Below, piece after piece: positions 31,601 through 42,221 of a stretch of 64,000 bases of DNA. The notes beneath the pieces are model-generated. The model saw only the letters and a list, made by a program, of their open reading frames with translations, did no database searches and was not told the DNA's origin. The position numbers and the translations under genes were made by a program. Numbering within the stretch: the stretch's first letter is position 1; each line of letters starts with the position of its first letter. The stretch lies in the NCBI RefSeq assembly GCF_000209165.1, contig NC_009068.1, forward strand, positions 806,001 through 870,000. The letters are read 5' to 3'. This stretch comes from Scheffersomyces stipitis CBS 6054 (Eukaryota > Ascomycota > Pichiomycetes > Serinales > Debaryomycetaceae).

Positions 31601-31912
31601 GTTTTAAGTCAAGTTGATTTTGGCAATGAATTGTACAACATATACCGATATGAGGATGAAGACTACAAGCTCTATAAGCAAGATGAGGTTTTCCAAGTAG
31701 TTCTCAGTTCCAACGTGAGTATTTCGGCACCATTCATTTTGGAAGACTACAATACCATAGAACTTCCAAAGAGACAAAACACCACTGAATTCACTATAGA
31801 CGAAGAATTGTATTCCCAGTTCCTATTGATCGAAATTGAAGGGATCCACAATACTGTTCCTATTGAAGATGATACTGGTGGAGCCAAATTGTACGAAGTA
31901 GTGTTCTTCTGA
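28661..31912 (+). CDS. ATH1: Acid trehalase, glycoside hydrolase family 65
   Basis: Acid trehalase hydrolyses extracellular or vacuolar trehalose to glucose, allowing growth on trehalose (ATH1 in Saccharomyces, ATC1 in Candida). The 1083-residue product has a short cytosolic N-terminus and a single hydrophobic segment at about residues 34-53, a likely signal anchor. A large lumenal part rich in N-x-S/T sites follows. The GH65 catalytic domain shows the FWDADIW motif (F478 to W484) and the DPDEY motif whose E608 corresponds to the family's general acid, followed by HVDNGAYTN. A C-terminal beta-rich region of about 250 residues follows. The length resembles Candida Atc1 more than the 1211-residue S. 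cerevisiae Ath1. The ATG at 28661 is the natural start. Confidence 0.95.
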   Translation: MVVVSKWRFSDVIHTVCDTIVDTFYRKQAFVKTMVFVNVGLILLLHWYFVSLLQAFPLQLRNHVPGTVTHELVAEERARHLKLVNSPQNKAVYTQLKYAANAFFDVDTNTIGTTHFTPYNQYQRQPYVANGYIGARIPNLGQGFTYDQISDSADATNDDLLNGWPLFNERYSGAFVAGFFDIQKNTTGTNFPELLANGYESVIASVPQWTTLQVSTIKDGVDFSLDPVNSVDMNNVISSYGQNLSLVNGIVTTEYTWLDDIRIKYKILAHRKEINLGLVELSISNMGNTSLTFNVTDVLDASTAQRSQLTGVNSDGKGIYITFLPNELNYINGAIYSTLHVEDGSSIQLSSSTSKVSQYVEVTVNPGRTSRVVKLVGVATTDLDPRNLDSLDKVLAFAKKVSQTYTNADDVVESHLVAWAQTLESTPAITFADDRLLTLASRASLFHLTANTRPDANGVTAAMGVAGLSSDSYAGMVFWDADIWMMSGLLPFIPSHAKSIVNYRMHTHDQAIKNLPEGAKGAVYPWTSGRFGNCTATGPCLDYEYHINVAVAMSAWQLYLSGAADEQFLADVVYPLVNDAAEFFADYVVTYDDTLKQFTTHNLTDPDEYANHVDNGAYTNSGISLVEKWAIQISNHLGKEFPLQYSNIVGNMHLPTSGNSDNITLEYTGMNSSVGIKQADVIMITYPLQNELISEAQALTNMEFYSVKQVNYGPAMTFPIFSIVASHVSTSGCASQSYLQKAVQPFLRGPFAQFSEQNNDDFLTNGGTHPAFPFMTAHGGFLQAVTQGLTGLRFGYVIEDGQIKRALDLDPTALPCLPNGVIFDGIKYNNHSLSFAVNETSFTVKNNGPISEKSDGVVRIRIADRNPSRGIYTINSGEDFSFPLYTPKPSYPTSISECGLASFYNITDGAYGDSPILINDGDNTTQWQAKYNDTTGKILVDFKQFKNVSNGIINWGDKPPKNWKLSQFTGSLVEFKDVEDVLSQVDFGNELYNIYRYEDEDYKLYKQDEVFQVVLSSNVSISAPFILEDYNTIELPKRQNTTEFTIDEELYSQFLLIEIEGIHNTVPIEDDTGGAKLYEVVFF

Positions 31913-32174
31913 TTGACATAACACGAAGATGCTGTTGTATATATATTAGTTTGTTTTTAGAAAGTTCTTATTTAGACAACCTAACGTTAACAAAATGTCT
32001 ATTCTACAACATTTTTAGACAATGTTGTAATCTTTTAGGGGTGACTCTACTATATTTGTACATGTCTAGAAACTTGACAAAAATCATTTTAGTTATTTCT
32101 ATGGTAGGCATAGTTAGCATATCTAATAATGCACCGAGTGGAGATGACTATACATTAAAAAAAGTTATTTTGCG

Positions 32175-35100
32175 CTAATACATAGCTTCAGCCATGGTAA
32201 TGAGACGGGTGATACCTCTATGCCAATTACCGAGTTGATCGATATGGTTGGCAGCAAACAGAGTGTTCAATGAGCTGGCAGATTCAATATCCTTGCTTTC
32301 CAATGCTGTGCAAACTTCCTTCAAGTCTTCAATGGCATCGTCGGTTAACAAGTCTTCATTGTTCAAGTGGTCAAACAATATGTTGAGTCTCTTTTCCAAG
32401 TCCTCGCCGTGAGCCGTGTACTTTTCTGGGATGTTAGGCTTGACAGCCTCAAGCACCTTGGTCAAATATTGGTAGATCAAAACCGACTTTTCGGGGATGT
32501 GAGACCTGTCTCCTTTGGGATATTTACTCTTGGTTGGAACTGGAGTTTTAGCTGCCGGAGGAGGAGGAGGGGCAGAAGCAGCTGGCTGGTGCCCGATAGC
32601 TGGAGGTGGTGGTGGGACTCCGCTAAAAGCTGGCTGAATAGGGGCTGCGTGCATTGAGCCAAACGAAGTTGGAGGAGATACAATGCCTCTACCCATAGGA
32701 GGTGGTACTATACCAGCGTTGCTAACTCTAGGAGAAATTACAGAACTGGCCAGAGGAGCATATGGATTCTTTGGGGGTGCTGGTGGTGCAGCAGCGCCTC
32801 CGGAGAATCCTAATCCTGAAAGAGAAGCTGGAGGAGGAGCGTAGGCTACTCTAGGAGCTACCTCTGGTGCTACAGCGTACGGGTTCTTCTTGGTAGAAGG
32901 AGATACTCCTACTGGAGAAGAGTGAGTGTTGGACGGAGCATTCACATCTGCTGAAGGAGGTGGAGCGTAACGATTGTTAACATGAACAGGAGCAGGACGT
33001 GGTGACGACTGGATAGTGGGTACAGCTACTTTAGAATTAGCACGGCTACCTTTTGGTGGAGGAGGAGCAGCACTTCCGCTTGACATCGATCTCTTCGGAC
33101 CTGGAGGAATGGACATTGGTGGAACTGTAGTTTGAGGTAATGGTGTAGGAGATGGTGTAGCTGTAACAACAGCAGCAGCTCGGCGTGCTGGAGCCTTCGA
33201 TTTGAACGTATCTGGCAAATCGTTCCAACCGTCAGTTTCCTGTTTGTATACCGGCTTAGGTGGGCCAGTAGGAGGCGGACTTACTGCTGTAGCTTGGGCT
33301 GGAGGTGGTGCTTGTACGACTGGAGCAGCAGGTTTGTAGATGTTGGTTGAGGACACATGAGGAGCATATGGGTTAGAAGCTCTGACATATGGATTGCTGC
33401 TTGGAACACTGGCAGATGGAATAGCTGAGGGAGCAAGTGGAGCTCCAATAGGAGGCATCGTTGCCTGGTACGAAGGTTTTGGAGTTGACAGGACTTCTGG
33501 AATCACTGGGGTCGTCCTACCATAAGGACCTCTCGAAACCTTGCTAGTCTTAGCGGTGACAGAGTTAGCAACAGCGCTTGTGCCAGATTTCACAGTTTTG
33601 GAAGCAGTAACAGCAGCAACGGCACCAGTAGCCTTGTTGATTCTGTCCTTTTCGGTTCCTGCCAAGTCACTGGGCAACAATTGCAAGAATATGTTGGCCA
33701 ATTCAAACTCTCCGTTACCAGCTACCAAATTTGTGTACTCTACAATAGCCTTGGAGATAGGTTCAGCTGAAGGGCCAGAGATCTCGCCGCTGATGTTAGA
33801 AATCGATCTGTAGGCTGCAATCTTCAGAACAAAGTTAGTCAAAGCGATGAGGCGAGCTTCGGAAGGAGATGAGACGTTTTCAGCGTTGTCGGACTCCAAC
33901 AAATGAGCCTCCAAGGCTGGCAACTCCTTCAACCAGATACTTGCAATTTTGTCCAAAGCATTACCAGCCAAGTAGCATCTGATGGCAGTGTCTCTGCTAT
34001 CAGCTACAGTCTTCGATTCCAAGATACGATCACCCAACTCGGTGATCTTGCTGTTAAAATCGTCCGGATCGTTGGTGAAGGAGGTGATGCCAGCAGCGAT
34101 TTCCTTCCAGTTGGCTACATTGGCGTTGGATACAATGTCGGTGATATTCTGCGATGAGACCGAATAGAGAACTCTCGACACTTCCTTTTTGACGTTCTTC
34201 TTAAAGTAGGCGTTTTTAACTTTTTCCTTGATGTCATCAGAAGCATCCAAGGCCAACACCAATGCTTCCAACAATTTGCCTCTTTCGATACAGTCATGGA
34301 CGGCATCTTCGATTTTGTTGCCCAAAACCAATTTGATCAAAGACTTGTCCTCTTCGCTGACTTTGGCGGAAAAGATCTTGAACGAACCCGATGGAACAAA
34401 AGGTGCTTCATTTTCAAGAACTACCTTGCCGTTTCCAAGATTGTCAAAGAAGGAATCATCAGCAGAAGCTGGAACGTCTTCAGAATCACCGTTCTTCTTA
34501 TCTTCCAGTTCAATTTCAGTTTCTGGCTTCTTTTCTTCTTCTTCTGTAGTAACCTCAGTCAAGATTTCATCCTTTCCGGATTCAGCCAACTTCTGTAAGA
34601 GCTTCCAGTCGCTCTTGTCAAGGTCGCTGGCAACGTTCGACGAGATCTTCTCGTCTATGATTGATTTGAAGTTGTTGTTCTTGAGAGCAGTATATAATTC
34701 AGATGATGAACTTTGTCCTTTGGCGACAAACTTTTGGATATTGATAATGGACTTGCCGTTGCTGTCTTTCAGCACCTGCACCAACTTGGAACCAAAGCCA
34801 AATGACACAGCAGAAGGCGTCTTCAACCACTGAGGAGCCTGTTTGATATCAAATACCGGCTGCTGGGTGTCAGTTGTAGACAACTGATTCCAGAAGACGT
34901 TGTCATCGTTGGATGTGACTTTTTCCGACACTGGAGGAGAGGTATCTTGGAGCGACTGCACGACGATCTTGCCGTCAAACGAAGCTGTGGCAAAGATATC
35001 AGGAACTTTTGGTGCAAAAGCAGTTTGGAAAGCCCAGTTGGCTGTAGTAGGGTATTCACCAAGTTTCTGTCCAGTAGTAGGGTTCCACAAGAAAGTTGTG

Positions 35101-35942
35101 TTGTCTTTTCCGCTGGAGATCAAGAGCTCCGGATCCTGTTGGCACCAGTCAAGCGACAAAACTCCCTTCTTGTGCCCTTCTAAGATCTTCTCTGGAGCGT
35201 TGGAGTTACGTAAATCCCACGTCAATATCAATGGGCAGGCATCATTGTCACTGGCGGTGATTAATTCGGTCAGCTTAGTAGGATGCCAAGCAACATGGGA
35301 GAAGTTGGCTCTTCCTGATGCACCAGTGTACGACAAGTGCAACACTTCTCGCTTTGATTTCAAGTCCCAGATCGACGTGTAGCCACTATTTCCTGTACTG
35401 GCGAGAATGTGGCTGACCGAGTTGTTCCAGGCTACGGAGCTGATTTCGTCCATAGGAGTCATAGCCAGTCCCGGAGAGAAGGGTTCGGTGAACTTCTTTG
35501 TATCCCATATGAAGATCTGGCCGTGAGATCCTCCGGAAACCAACACATGACTCTGAAGAGGGTTGAACTGCAAACTTCTGACGGGTCCAGAGTGTTTGCT
35601 CAGCTTGTGGACGGAAGCTTTGGCCAAGTCTTTCAGTATGATGAGAACTTCGGCATCCCAGAACTCGATCACTCCGTTCTCAAAGGCAGCAGCAATCAAA
35701 CCCCTGGGACGTCCTTCAAACGGTTTCGACCATGCTAAAGCGTAGAAACGGTGTTCTACAGCTGCACTAAAAATGGGCTCGTTGGTGTTGGTAGCTGAAA
35801 AAATGTCCCAGAGTTCCAACAGCAGCAGAGAGTTGAAGCTAGCATCTACGGCTCCGGCAACGGTCCCAGTGGCAAGAATAGGTAAAGTATCCAGACTCCA
35901 AGCAAACGTCGAAGTTCGAGCGATTTCAGAGATCTTGACCAT
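32175..35942 (-). CDS. SEC31: COPII outer-coat protein Sec31
   Basis: Sec31 forms the outer cage of COPII vesicles with Sec13 and stimulates Sar1 GTP hydrolysis at ER exit sites. The 1255-residue product has the full architecture. An N-terminal seven-bladed WD40 propeller covers about residues 1-350 (KEISEIAR-type start, then repeated VAWHPT and [12 protein letters not shown] motifs). An acidic linker follows, then the Sec13-completing blade with the [12 protein letters not shown] segment near 510 and an alpha-solenoid. A proline-rich region spans about 825-1110 and a helical C-terminal domain ends the protein. W906-N907 in the GWNDLPD motif correspond to the Trp/Asn pair of the active fragment that contacts the Sar1 nucleotide site. 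The ATG at 35942 is the start. Confidence 0.96.
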   Translation of the reverse strand: MVKISEIARTSTFAWSLDTLPILATGTVAGAVDASFNSLLLLELWDIFSATNTNEPIFSAAVEHRFYALAWSKPFEGRPRGLIAAAFENGVIEFWDAEVLIILKDLAKASVHKLSKHSGPVRSLQFNPLQSHVLVSGGSHGQIFIWDTKKFTEPFSPGLAMTPMDEISSVAWNNSVSHILASTGNSGYTSIWDLKSKREVLHLSYTGASGRANFSHVAWHPTKLTELITASDNDACPLILTWDLRNSNAPEKILEGHKKGVLSLDWCQQDPELLISSGKDNTTFLWNPTTGQKLGEYPTTANWAFQTAFAPKVPDIFATASFDGKIVVQSLQDTSPPVSEKVTSNDDNVFWNQLSTTDTQQPVFDIKQAPQWLKTPSAVSFGFGSKLVQVLKDSNGKSIINIQKFVAKGQSSSSELYTALKNNNFKSIIDEKISSNVASDLDKSDWKLLQKLAESGKDEILTEVTTEEEEKKPETEIELEDKKNGDSEDVPASADDSFFDNLGNGKVVLENEAPFVPSGSFKIFSAKVSEEDKSLIKLVLGNKIEDAVHDCIERGKLLEALVLALDASDDIKEKVKNAYFKKNVKKEVSRVLYSVSSQNITDIVSNANVANWKEIAAGITSFTNDPDDFNSKITELGDRILESKTVADSRDTAIRCYLAGNALDKIASIWLKELPALEAHLLESDNAENVSSPSEARLIALTNFVLKIAAYRSISNISGEISGPSAEPISKAIVEYTNLVAGNGEFELANIFLQLLPSDLAGTEKDRINKATGAVAAVTASKTVKSGTSAVANSVTAKTSKVSRGPYGRTTPVIPEVLSTPKPSYQATMPPIGAPLAPSAIPSASVPSSNPYVRASNPYAPHVSSTNIYKPAAPVVQAPPPAQATAVSPPPTGPPKPVYKQETDGWNDLPDTFKSKAPARRAAAVVTATPSPTPLPQTTVPPMSIPPGPKRSMSSGSAAPPPPKGSRANSKVAVPTIQSSPRPAPVHVNNRYAPPPSADVNAPSNTHSSPVGVSPSTKKNPYAVAPEVAPRVAYAPPPASLSGLGFSGGAAAPPAPPKNPYAPLASSVISPRVSNAGIVPPPMGRGIVSPPTSFGSMHAAPIQPAFSGVPPPPPAIGHQPAASAPPPPPAAKTPVPTKSKYPKGDRSHIPEKSVLIYQYLTKVLEAVKPNIPEKYTAHGEDLEKRLNILFDHLNNEDLLTDDAIEDLKEVCTALESKDIESASSLNTLFAANHIDQLGNWHRGITRLITMAEAMY

Positions 35943-36878
35943 TTTTCTTACCTATATATATCCTGGCGTGCTAATAGTACTATGTCTTTTGTATTATATC
36001 TTTGAGCACTAGAAGAGAAGACTAAGAGTCAATTGAGAATGTTCAGACAAAAGTCGCGAGCAGGGTTCGCGTCACAGGCTTGTGCTGGTATGTTTGGAGT
36101 CTCGCCTGTGTCGTGCACTGGATTGTGTGGAAAAAACCGTACAGCAAACTGAAATATTCACGAAATCAAGTCTCAAAATGTTGATGGTTCGTTGTGATTT
36201 CGGCCAACGCACTAGTTTCACTGGGGAGTGACTTAATTCACGTGATCAAATATGTACTCGCGTTTCCGGTGCAAAGCCAACAATGGTATCCAGAGAGTCC
36301 TGTACGGGAAGTGGTGCCTTTTGTAAGATCTCGATCGTGGCTGAATCAGTCCAACTAGCGCTATGATGTACAGTGCTTAGACATATGTGTGTCTGATTTG
36401 GGTGTGAATCCTGGAAATTGAGGTTTTCAGCAAGATCATTGGTCAGAAAAATGTCCACAATGATGCGGCCAGTTTGCTGGGACTGCTTCCCCTCTCAAGA
36501 GCTGCAGTTTATGCTTTTTTTGACATATATCTGGAAATCGCATAAATTAGTCCGTATTTTCGCAGCCATCCAGACTATATAATTTCACCAATATCTTACA
36601 TTCTCACAGAAAGTCCGAGAATCCCTGAGAAAATTGTTCACATTATTGATAGAACATACATTTACATATCTATATCCGTAGGATGAATTCGTCGACCTCG
36701 AAGGCTTGCCCATCGGTTTTCAACATTTCCACGTGACTCTTTCGATGACTCGTATGATGATTATCAGCTTTCCACAACTCGCGTCATTATCTAGATGTAC
36801 ACATGGCTTCCGATATTTTTAACACATCTGATATTGAACTTCAGTGTTTTCTTCTACAATTCCCCAAAATCAACCACA
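35943..36878. other. Divergent SEC31/TMEM135-like promoter region
   Basis: This roughly 0.9 kb of non-coding DNA contains two CACGTG boxes (36239-36244 as TCACGTGA, and 36730-36735). No gene is supported. The last 84 bases are in frame with the downstream gene from an ATG at 36795. Confidence 0.55.
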
Positions 36879-38225
36879 ATGACGGCAGCAATGTCTACGC
36901 TTTCACAGCCCACCATTAGGTTCATATTGCTGACGTTTGCTGAGCGTATAGCGAAGCCGTCTCTTAGAGCGTTTTTGTTCGCTTATCTCTATGTAGTGAT
37001 TCCCAAGGCTTTGAACCACATTATTGTAGCCATCAAGAGAAATGATCTCGCAGATTTGCCCAAGCGTTTGGCGACAGTTCTAGCCAGGGCGTTGCATCCC
37101 AAGAAGTTCCCCATGTTCACTGCGTACATTGTCGCAGGTACCAATTTATTGGAGCCAATAGTGTTCAAGATAGTCCAGAGACTTGCACTATTGAAGAGCA
37201 GAAGCAGCACCTTGTTCATATCAACTTTGGTTTCGGGCTTCATTTCCGCCATCATAACGTTTCCTCAATTCCAGAATCACATTTTGGGCTACGGCAGATA
37301 CTATTCGCTAGATTTGACTCTTTTGTTAACTACCAGAGCTTTGGACACATTGGTGTCTTCAACTCTTGCCCATGTCGTTCCCAGCATACTTCAGAGCAAA
37401 GGTGACGCTCTTCTTTTTATACTATCGTCGTTTTTGGTGATGTTTTCATGGTTCTACAAGCCTGAATCATTGCCTCCATCCTATAGGGGTTGGATCACAG
37501 CTGCAGCTAATATGGACGATGAGCTCATATGGGCTCTCAAAGGTCTCCGCGAAGGAACACTAGTGTACGGAGAACATGGTCCTCTTGAGGATATTCTTGT
37601 ACCAATGGCTGAAAGATATGGCCAAGATCCAAAGAGAGGAAGTCTCATTCACAACCAACCCATCGAGTGTGAGGTGGTACATGCTTTCACAACTAAGAAT
37701 TGCGAAGTCCATGCTCTCTGGAGATTCTACCGTGGCTTCGTTTTTTCGTTGAAAGTGTACGGGCCATTGAACGCATTGATGCTTCTATTTCCTAATAAGA
37801 GTAAGATGTCCACCAGGATCTGGAGAGCGTTTCTATCCACATGTAGATCGTCCTGTTTCTTGGGTACTTTTATTTCACTCTACTGGTACGGGGTATGTCT
37901 CGTGAGAAACAGACTATTTCCCAAGCTTTTTCCCAACAAGCCCTTGGTGGAATGGGATATCACTTGGGGCCCTACAGTCGGTGCCATGTTATGCGGCTTA
38001 TCGTCGTTTGTAGAGACACAAGGACGTCGTAAAGAATTGGCTTTATTTGTAGCACCAAGAGGGTTGGGCACTTTAGTACCAACGGAACCATCGGAAATCA
38101 ATCTTCGTATTGAAGCTATTGTGTTTTCCTTCAGCTTGGCTGTGCTAGTAGCATTTTCCAAAAAGGACCCTAAGTCTGTGAGAGGTATTTTCGGAAAGGG
38201 ATTTCAGCAAGTTTTCAAGATCTAG
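36879..38225 (+). CDS. TMEM135-like multi-pass membrane protein
   Basis: This 448-residue protein has about seven or more hydrophobic segments and resembles the TMEM135 family, whose members are linked to peroxisomes, mitochondria and fat storage in animals. The best match is the C-terminal half: the FLGTFISLYWYGVCLVR segment followed by WGPTVGAMLCGLSSFVE and a RRKELALFVAPRGL stretch. These mirror the GAFLGSFVSIYKG, AGFLAGIS and MYLASKLVE order of TMEM135. I chose the ATG at 36879 (context CCACAATGA). An in-frame ATG at 36795 would add a hydrophobic 28-residue N-terminus but has a poor context. The biochemical role in yeast is not known to me. Confidence 0.7.
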   Translation: MTAAMSTLSQPTIRFILLTFAERIAKPSLRAFLFAYLYVVIPKALNHIIVAIKRNDLADLPKRLATVLARALHPKKFPMFTAYIVAGTNLLEPIVFKIVQRLALLKSRSSTLFISTLVSGFISAIITFPQFQNHILGYGRYYSLDLTLLLTTRALDTLVSSTLAHVVPSILQSKGDALLFILSSFLVMFSWFYKPESLPPSYRGWITAAANMDDELIWALKGLREGTLVYGEHGPLEDILVPMAERYGQDPKRGSLIHNQPIECEVVHAFTTKNCEVHALWRFYRGFVFSLKVYGPLNALMLLFPNKSKMSTRIWRAFLSTCRSSCFLGTFISLYWYGVCLVRNRLFPKLFPNKPLVEWDITWGPTVGAMLCGLSSFVETQGRRKELALFVAPRGLGTLVPTEPSEINLRIEAIVFSFSLAVLVAFSKKDPKSVRGIFGKGFQQVFKI

Positions 38226-38684
38226 AACTGGACTTGGACTTATGTTTGTGTTTCTTCATATAATTGTATATATATATACGAGGTAGTTTATTAGTGTCGC
38301 TGAATAGAGTTTTTTTTGGTTGTTTTCTTTTTTGCACCCATTGAGAAAAAAGGTTCCAGTGGCACAATTTGCAACCATAATATTACTTCAGGCAGAATTT
38401 CCTTATAATAGAACTTTCAAATATTACTTTTGATTATGTTTTAAAATCGTGGCCATTATTGGTGAAATCCTTGTCACAAGGCACTTTATAAAGTGGCTAG
38501 CTCTCTAGTACTTTTCACTGAACTATAGGTAGGTAGAGAAAAATGTCGTGTCCTATACCAAAGATCAGCGACATTCTATCCGCATACAAGCAAAAGATGT
38601 TCGAAACTTTCTACTGCAAAAGCATTTCTCTATACTCCAACACCAACAAAAATAACAAAATAGTCAAGCGACACAGAAGATGTC
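38226..38684. other. Intergenic region and leader of the 957-residue protein gene
   Basis: AT-rich DNA with poly-T tracts. From 38543 it contains an out-of-frame 55-codon ORF that overlaps the next gene's start, described separately. Confidence 0.55.
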
Positions 38685-38710
38685 ATGCTGGAAGACGAAA
38701 TAGACTATGA
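38543..38710 (+). promoter_or_regulatory. 55-codon upstream ORF overlapping the next gene's start
   Basis: An ATG at 38543 in a strong context (GAAAAATGTC) opens 55 codons ending at TGA 38708-38710. It is in a different frame from the main ORF and overlaps its first 26 bases. A second ATG at 38680 makes a seven-codon frame ending at 38703. Both would interfere with initiation at 38685 if included in the mRNA. Alternatively the transcription start lies downstream, or the true 5' end of the gene is different. Confidence 0.45.
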
Positions 38711-41558
38711 TAACGGCACTAACAAGGTTGTGGAGTTTGACTTCCCTCTTCCTCTTAACAACATTTCCCAAGACTTTACCAAGCGACATTCTGACTTAGC
38801 AAGAATCCTAGATATTCCCCAAGATGACGAACATCTCGACTTTGTCTTTTCCACAGTAGTACTGCTCTGTGATCCCTTTACCCAGCCGGAGGAAAATGAG
38901 AACACCATCTTGAGTGTCGATTGCGTGGCTGACTTGGTCATAGCTCTAGCTTACACTAAGTACATGGAAATCCATGGAGAAGAATTGGAAATAGACATCA
39001 TCGAAAGTAATGGTGGCAATAATAATAATTCCAACAATGTCAATGGCGAAGAAACAAATAAAAGAACACCCAAGCCACGTGTAAATATTGAGTCTATCAA
39101 GTTTGAGCTTTCTGTGCAATTTTTCACTATTGTTCGTAGAATTCATACAGCATTGAATGCAGAAGATGAGCTCGACCTTAGATATGTCAACAACGATGAG
39201 GACCACGACATGCAGAACATCCCCTTGTGGACACCTAAAGAAGCTCTTCAAGGCGAAGAGTTCAATTTGAAGCTTGTTTACGCTGTAGCTTGTGTTTTAC
39301 TACTAGCCATATACAAGCTCTTTAAACCTAGAGAAGGCGGAGAGTACAATCTTACACTCAACCCGTATTTGCATTACTTCCTTAGACTCTGGAAGTGCCA
39401 TACCAACGTTATTCTACTCGGTCTAGAAATAGATAGACGTCTTGAGTTGTTCCGTAGTCATCACGAGGATGCTAGCGAGGAAACGCCAGAAATCGTAAAA
39501 CAGACTTTAAAGGGCTCAAGTGCAGTTCGTTACGTTCTTGCCTATATTATCAATCAGAACCCTTCCCTGCTCTTTGATGAATTGAAAAGCAACTTCCTCG
39601 AAGGTGAAAACGACATCAAGGATGAAGCACTATTGAATTTTCTACAACCTCTAGCTAGAAAGAAACTTAATGGAGGATCGTTGCTGATCGACATGAGACT
39701 TGTCATAATCGCCCTCCTCATCATTAATTCTGGAATTTCGTTCACTGTAGGTCTGTTTCAGCTCGCAGACAAAAAATCTGGTAGTGGCGACGAGGCTGCT
39801 AGACGCCTTAACCAGTCTAGAAGAATTACTGAAATCGGCGATATCTTGATAGACCTCGAGTATGACGATCGCTTCGATGAAGACATCCGCTACATATTCG
39901 AATATGAGTATGACGACTCCGAAGCTGATTGGCTGGATGTTTCTGAAGATGAAGTGCTTGCTCCTCAGGATGAACAGGTAGTGGATGGCGAAGTAGATTT
40001 GGAAGGCAGACTGGCAAAAGACGTGAAAGATATTTCGTTGGCAGTCAGAGTGAAAGACCAATCTGATGTCATCGAGTTTGATGAACAAGGAAGAGATTGG
40101 CGCGATCTACCTCGAGGGGAAAATGAGGTGTTTGCCGATTGGTTCATCAAGAAAGCAGAGGCTTTTGAAAAACTCGAAGAGAAAGAGAGACAAGACTCAG
40201 ACGACTTCTTTTCATCGTGGCATGAACTCAAAATGACCTTTGAATTTTTGAAGACCAACTCTATCGAAGGCGACACAGAAGCTGAAACGAGAATGGGCCA
40301 AGTAGTCATCAACACTATTTCCAAGACTATCAAAGACGAACTCGATGGTATTCAGGATGCTCAAATTACACCTGATCAGATTTACCAGTATTTTTCCAAG
40401 CCTGCAACTGAGGCAGCAATTCGAGTGACACAGGAAAACAACAAGCTTATTATCCCCATCTTCAACATTACCAATTTTGAATTGTTGTTGCATAATAACA
40501 GCAAGCTAGCCAGGTGTGCCATGGATGAAATGTTGATGTGTAGGGGCTATCGAAGAGTGTTGATCTGGTTTATGACTCACAATATCAATTTGTCTGCTTT
40601 ACTTATAGATTATGTCTTTGAGTTGTTAGCAGAGCTTAGAGGCAATCAAAGTAGACAAACTCCATACTTGTTTACTCGCCAAGGTGAAAAGTTGGTCTTC
40701 AGCGAAGTAGAGCAGCTGATGTTGCTTCATGAGTTCTTGACTAATTGTAGCATATACTTGTCAGCCACGGATGGAATAGAGATAGATGATGGATACAAGG
40801 TTGTATTGGCTGAGTCAATTGCAAAGAAGTATATGTCTTTGCTCTGTCTCATGGTCAACCAGCTTATCAACATCGGAATTATAGATTTATCCATTCCTAA
40901 TGGAGAGGATGATGACATCAAAAACTACAAGAACGAATTGCAAGTGTTATTGATCAACTGGGTAGGAAAACTTCCTGAAGCCAGACAGTTATTCTTCAAG
41001 ATCAAGAACTCCAGCATTGAAGAAAAGCAGAAAGAAGAGCCCTCAACAACAGAAAGCACAGTCGGTTATGTTTACGATAAAAAAGAACAGGCAGAACTAT
41101 TTGAGTGGTTTGCACCGCGCTCCACTGCTGAAATCAATGAGGAGTTGGAAAGAGACAAACATAAGTTATTGATCGTGGAAGATTTCACCCATCGCATTGA
41201 GAGTCATTTATACAACATCTTGGGTGTGGAAAAGAAGAGTAAGATGCACTTGCTCGGTGGATTGAAGCAGACAACAGAGGATATTCAGTTTTTCTTTCAG
41301 CATTTCAATACGCTCTGTAAGATCGAGCTTGTAGCAGAATCGCTATTTGAAGAATTTGAAAACATTGTTTCTACAGGTCCTACTAAGGTTGTACAAGTTC
41401 CAACTGATCATACAGTAGAAAATAAGAACGAAGCATTTGATGCGGAATTCAATTCTGAGTTTCTCAATGGAGAAGGCGAGTTCAAGCCTCTGCCTGCCAC
41501 AAGTTCATCTTCAAAGAAGAAGAGCAAAAAGAAAAAGAAGGGAAAGAAGAGGTCATGA
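38685..41558 (+). CDS. Large conserved-looking protein of unknown function, lysine-rich tail
   Basis: I do not recognise this 957-residue protein. It is acidic overall and predicted mostly helical, without membrane segments or a signal peptide. Asn-rich linkers occur near residue 115. A strongly acidic central segment lies at about 390-450, followed by a DEQGRDWRDLPRGENEV motif near 470. A leucine-rich helical region at about 570-660 includes CAMDEMLMCRGYRRVLIWF. The tail is almost pure Lys/Ser (SSSKKKSKKKKKGKKRS). I considered Mak10/Naa35, Caf130 and Far11, and could support none. The reading frame is long with ordinary codon use, so it is certainly a gene. Codon 2 is CTG, which would be Ser in a CTG-clade yeast. 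Upstream out-of-frame ATGs precede the start. Confidence 0.8.
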   Translation: MLEDEIDYDNGTNKVVEFDFPLPLNNISQDFTKRHSDLARILDIPQDDEHLDFVFSTVVLLCDPFTQPEENENTILSVDCVADLVIALAYTKYMEIHGEELEIDIIESNGGNNNNSNNVNGEETNKRTPKPRVNIESIKFELSVQFFTIVRRIHTALNAEDELDLRYVNNDEDHDMQNIPLWTPKEALQGEEFNLKLVYAVACVLLLAIYKLFKPREGGEYNLTLNPYLHYFLRLWKCHTNVILLGLEIDRRLELFRSHHEDASEETPEIVKQTLKGSSAVRYVLAYIINQNPSLLFDELKSNFLEGENDIKDEALLNFLQPLARKKLNGGSLLIDMRLVIIALLIINSGISFTVGLFQLADKKSGSGDEAARRLNQSRRITEIGDILIDLEYDDRFDEDIRYIFEYEYDDSEADWLDVSEDEVLAPQDEQVVDGEVDLEGRLAKDVKDISLAVRVKDQSDVIEFDEQGRDWRDLPRGENEVFADWFIKKAEAFEKLEEKERQDSDDFFSSWHELKMTFEFLKTNSIEGDTEAETRMGQVVINTISKTIKDELDGIQDAQITPDQIYQYFSKPATEAAIRVTQENNKLIIPIFNITNFELLLHNNSKLARCAMDEMLMCRGYRRVLIWFMTHNINLSALLIDYVFELLAELRGNQSRQTPYLFTRQGEKLVFSEVEQLMLLHEFLTNCSIYLSATDGIEIDDGYKVVLAESIAKKYMSLLCLMVNQLINIGIIDLSIPNGEDDDIKNYKNELQVLLINWVGKLPEARQLFFKIKNSSIEEKQKEEPSTTESTVGYVYDKKEQAELFEWFAPRSTAEINEELERDKHKLLIVEDFTHRIESHLYNILGVEKKSKMHLLGGLKQTTEDIQFFFQHFNTLCKIELVAESLFEEFENIVSTGPTKVVQVPTDHTVENKNEAFDAEFNSEFLNGEGEFKPLPATSSSSKKKSKKKKKGKKRS

Positions 41559-42221
41559 ACCCACAAACACAGACAGACAAATCATACAATGGTAGCATTA
41601 TCTAGTCCTCCGGGCTAATGTATCAGTAACGGCTGTTAATTTACGATTTATAGAGATAGAAACACTCGTGTAGTTTTTTGCAATGGCCCACACTTGTGGC
41701 TTAAGGAAAGTTCGTTTGCATAAATTTAAGTTAATACCAAAACCAAGAGTAACGAAGTATACCTACTTCTTCAGTGTAGAGCCAGAAACAGCAGACAGGA
41801 ATGAATAGTAGAGTGTATATAGTTGGAATTTCTGTGCAACTCTCACTCTGACAGTTGCTTCGGATTTGGCCCAGATTGCTAAAGCCAAGAGAACAAATCG
41901 GGGAAACCTAGAAGATTCCACAGATTTGAGAATCAGCTTTCTCTGGAGAGGAGGTGGAAGCAGGGAGAAGAAAGACAGATAAACTGGATAATGACACAAA
42001 GTAAGAAATGCTATTGTCTTATCATTTGACATATTGAGTTGAATTGCAAAAACATATGCAAAAAAGTGGTCCTGCTTGTGCATATAAGATATCACCCCTT
42101 CTTAAGAACAAACATAAGAGCTAATATGAAATTGTTGTACAACCGTTTGTTATCAGTTCGTAGGACAATAGAAGATTAGCTGACAGTGTAAAGAAATAGA
42201 GATTGATATAACGCCGTCAGA
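41559..42221. other. Intergenic region
   Basis: About 660 bp of non-coding DNA. A minus-strand frame of about 100 codons (41763-42095) is present but uses at least five CTG codons, unlike the real genes here, so I do not call it. Confidence 0.5.

Noticed and set aside
41763..42095. Minus-strand frame of about 100 codons with hydrophobic stretches between the 957-residue gene and the small membrane protein gene.
   Set aside because: It contains at least five CTG codons in under 100, quite unlike the real genes here, starts upstream only from a GTG, and shows no known motif.
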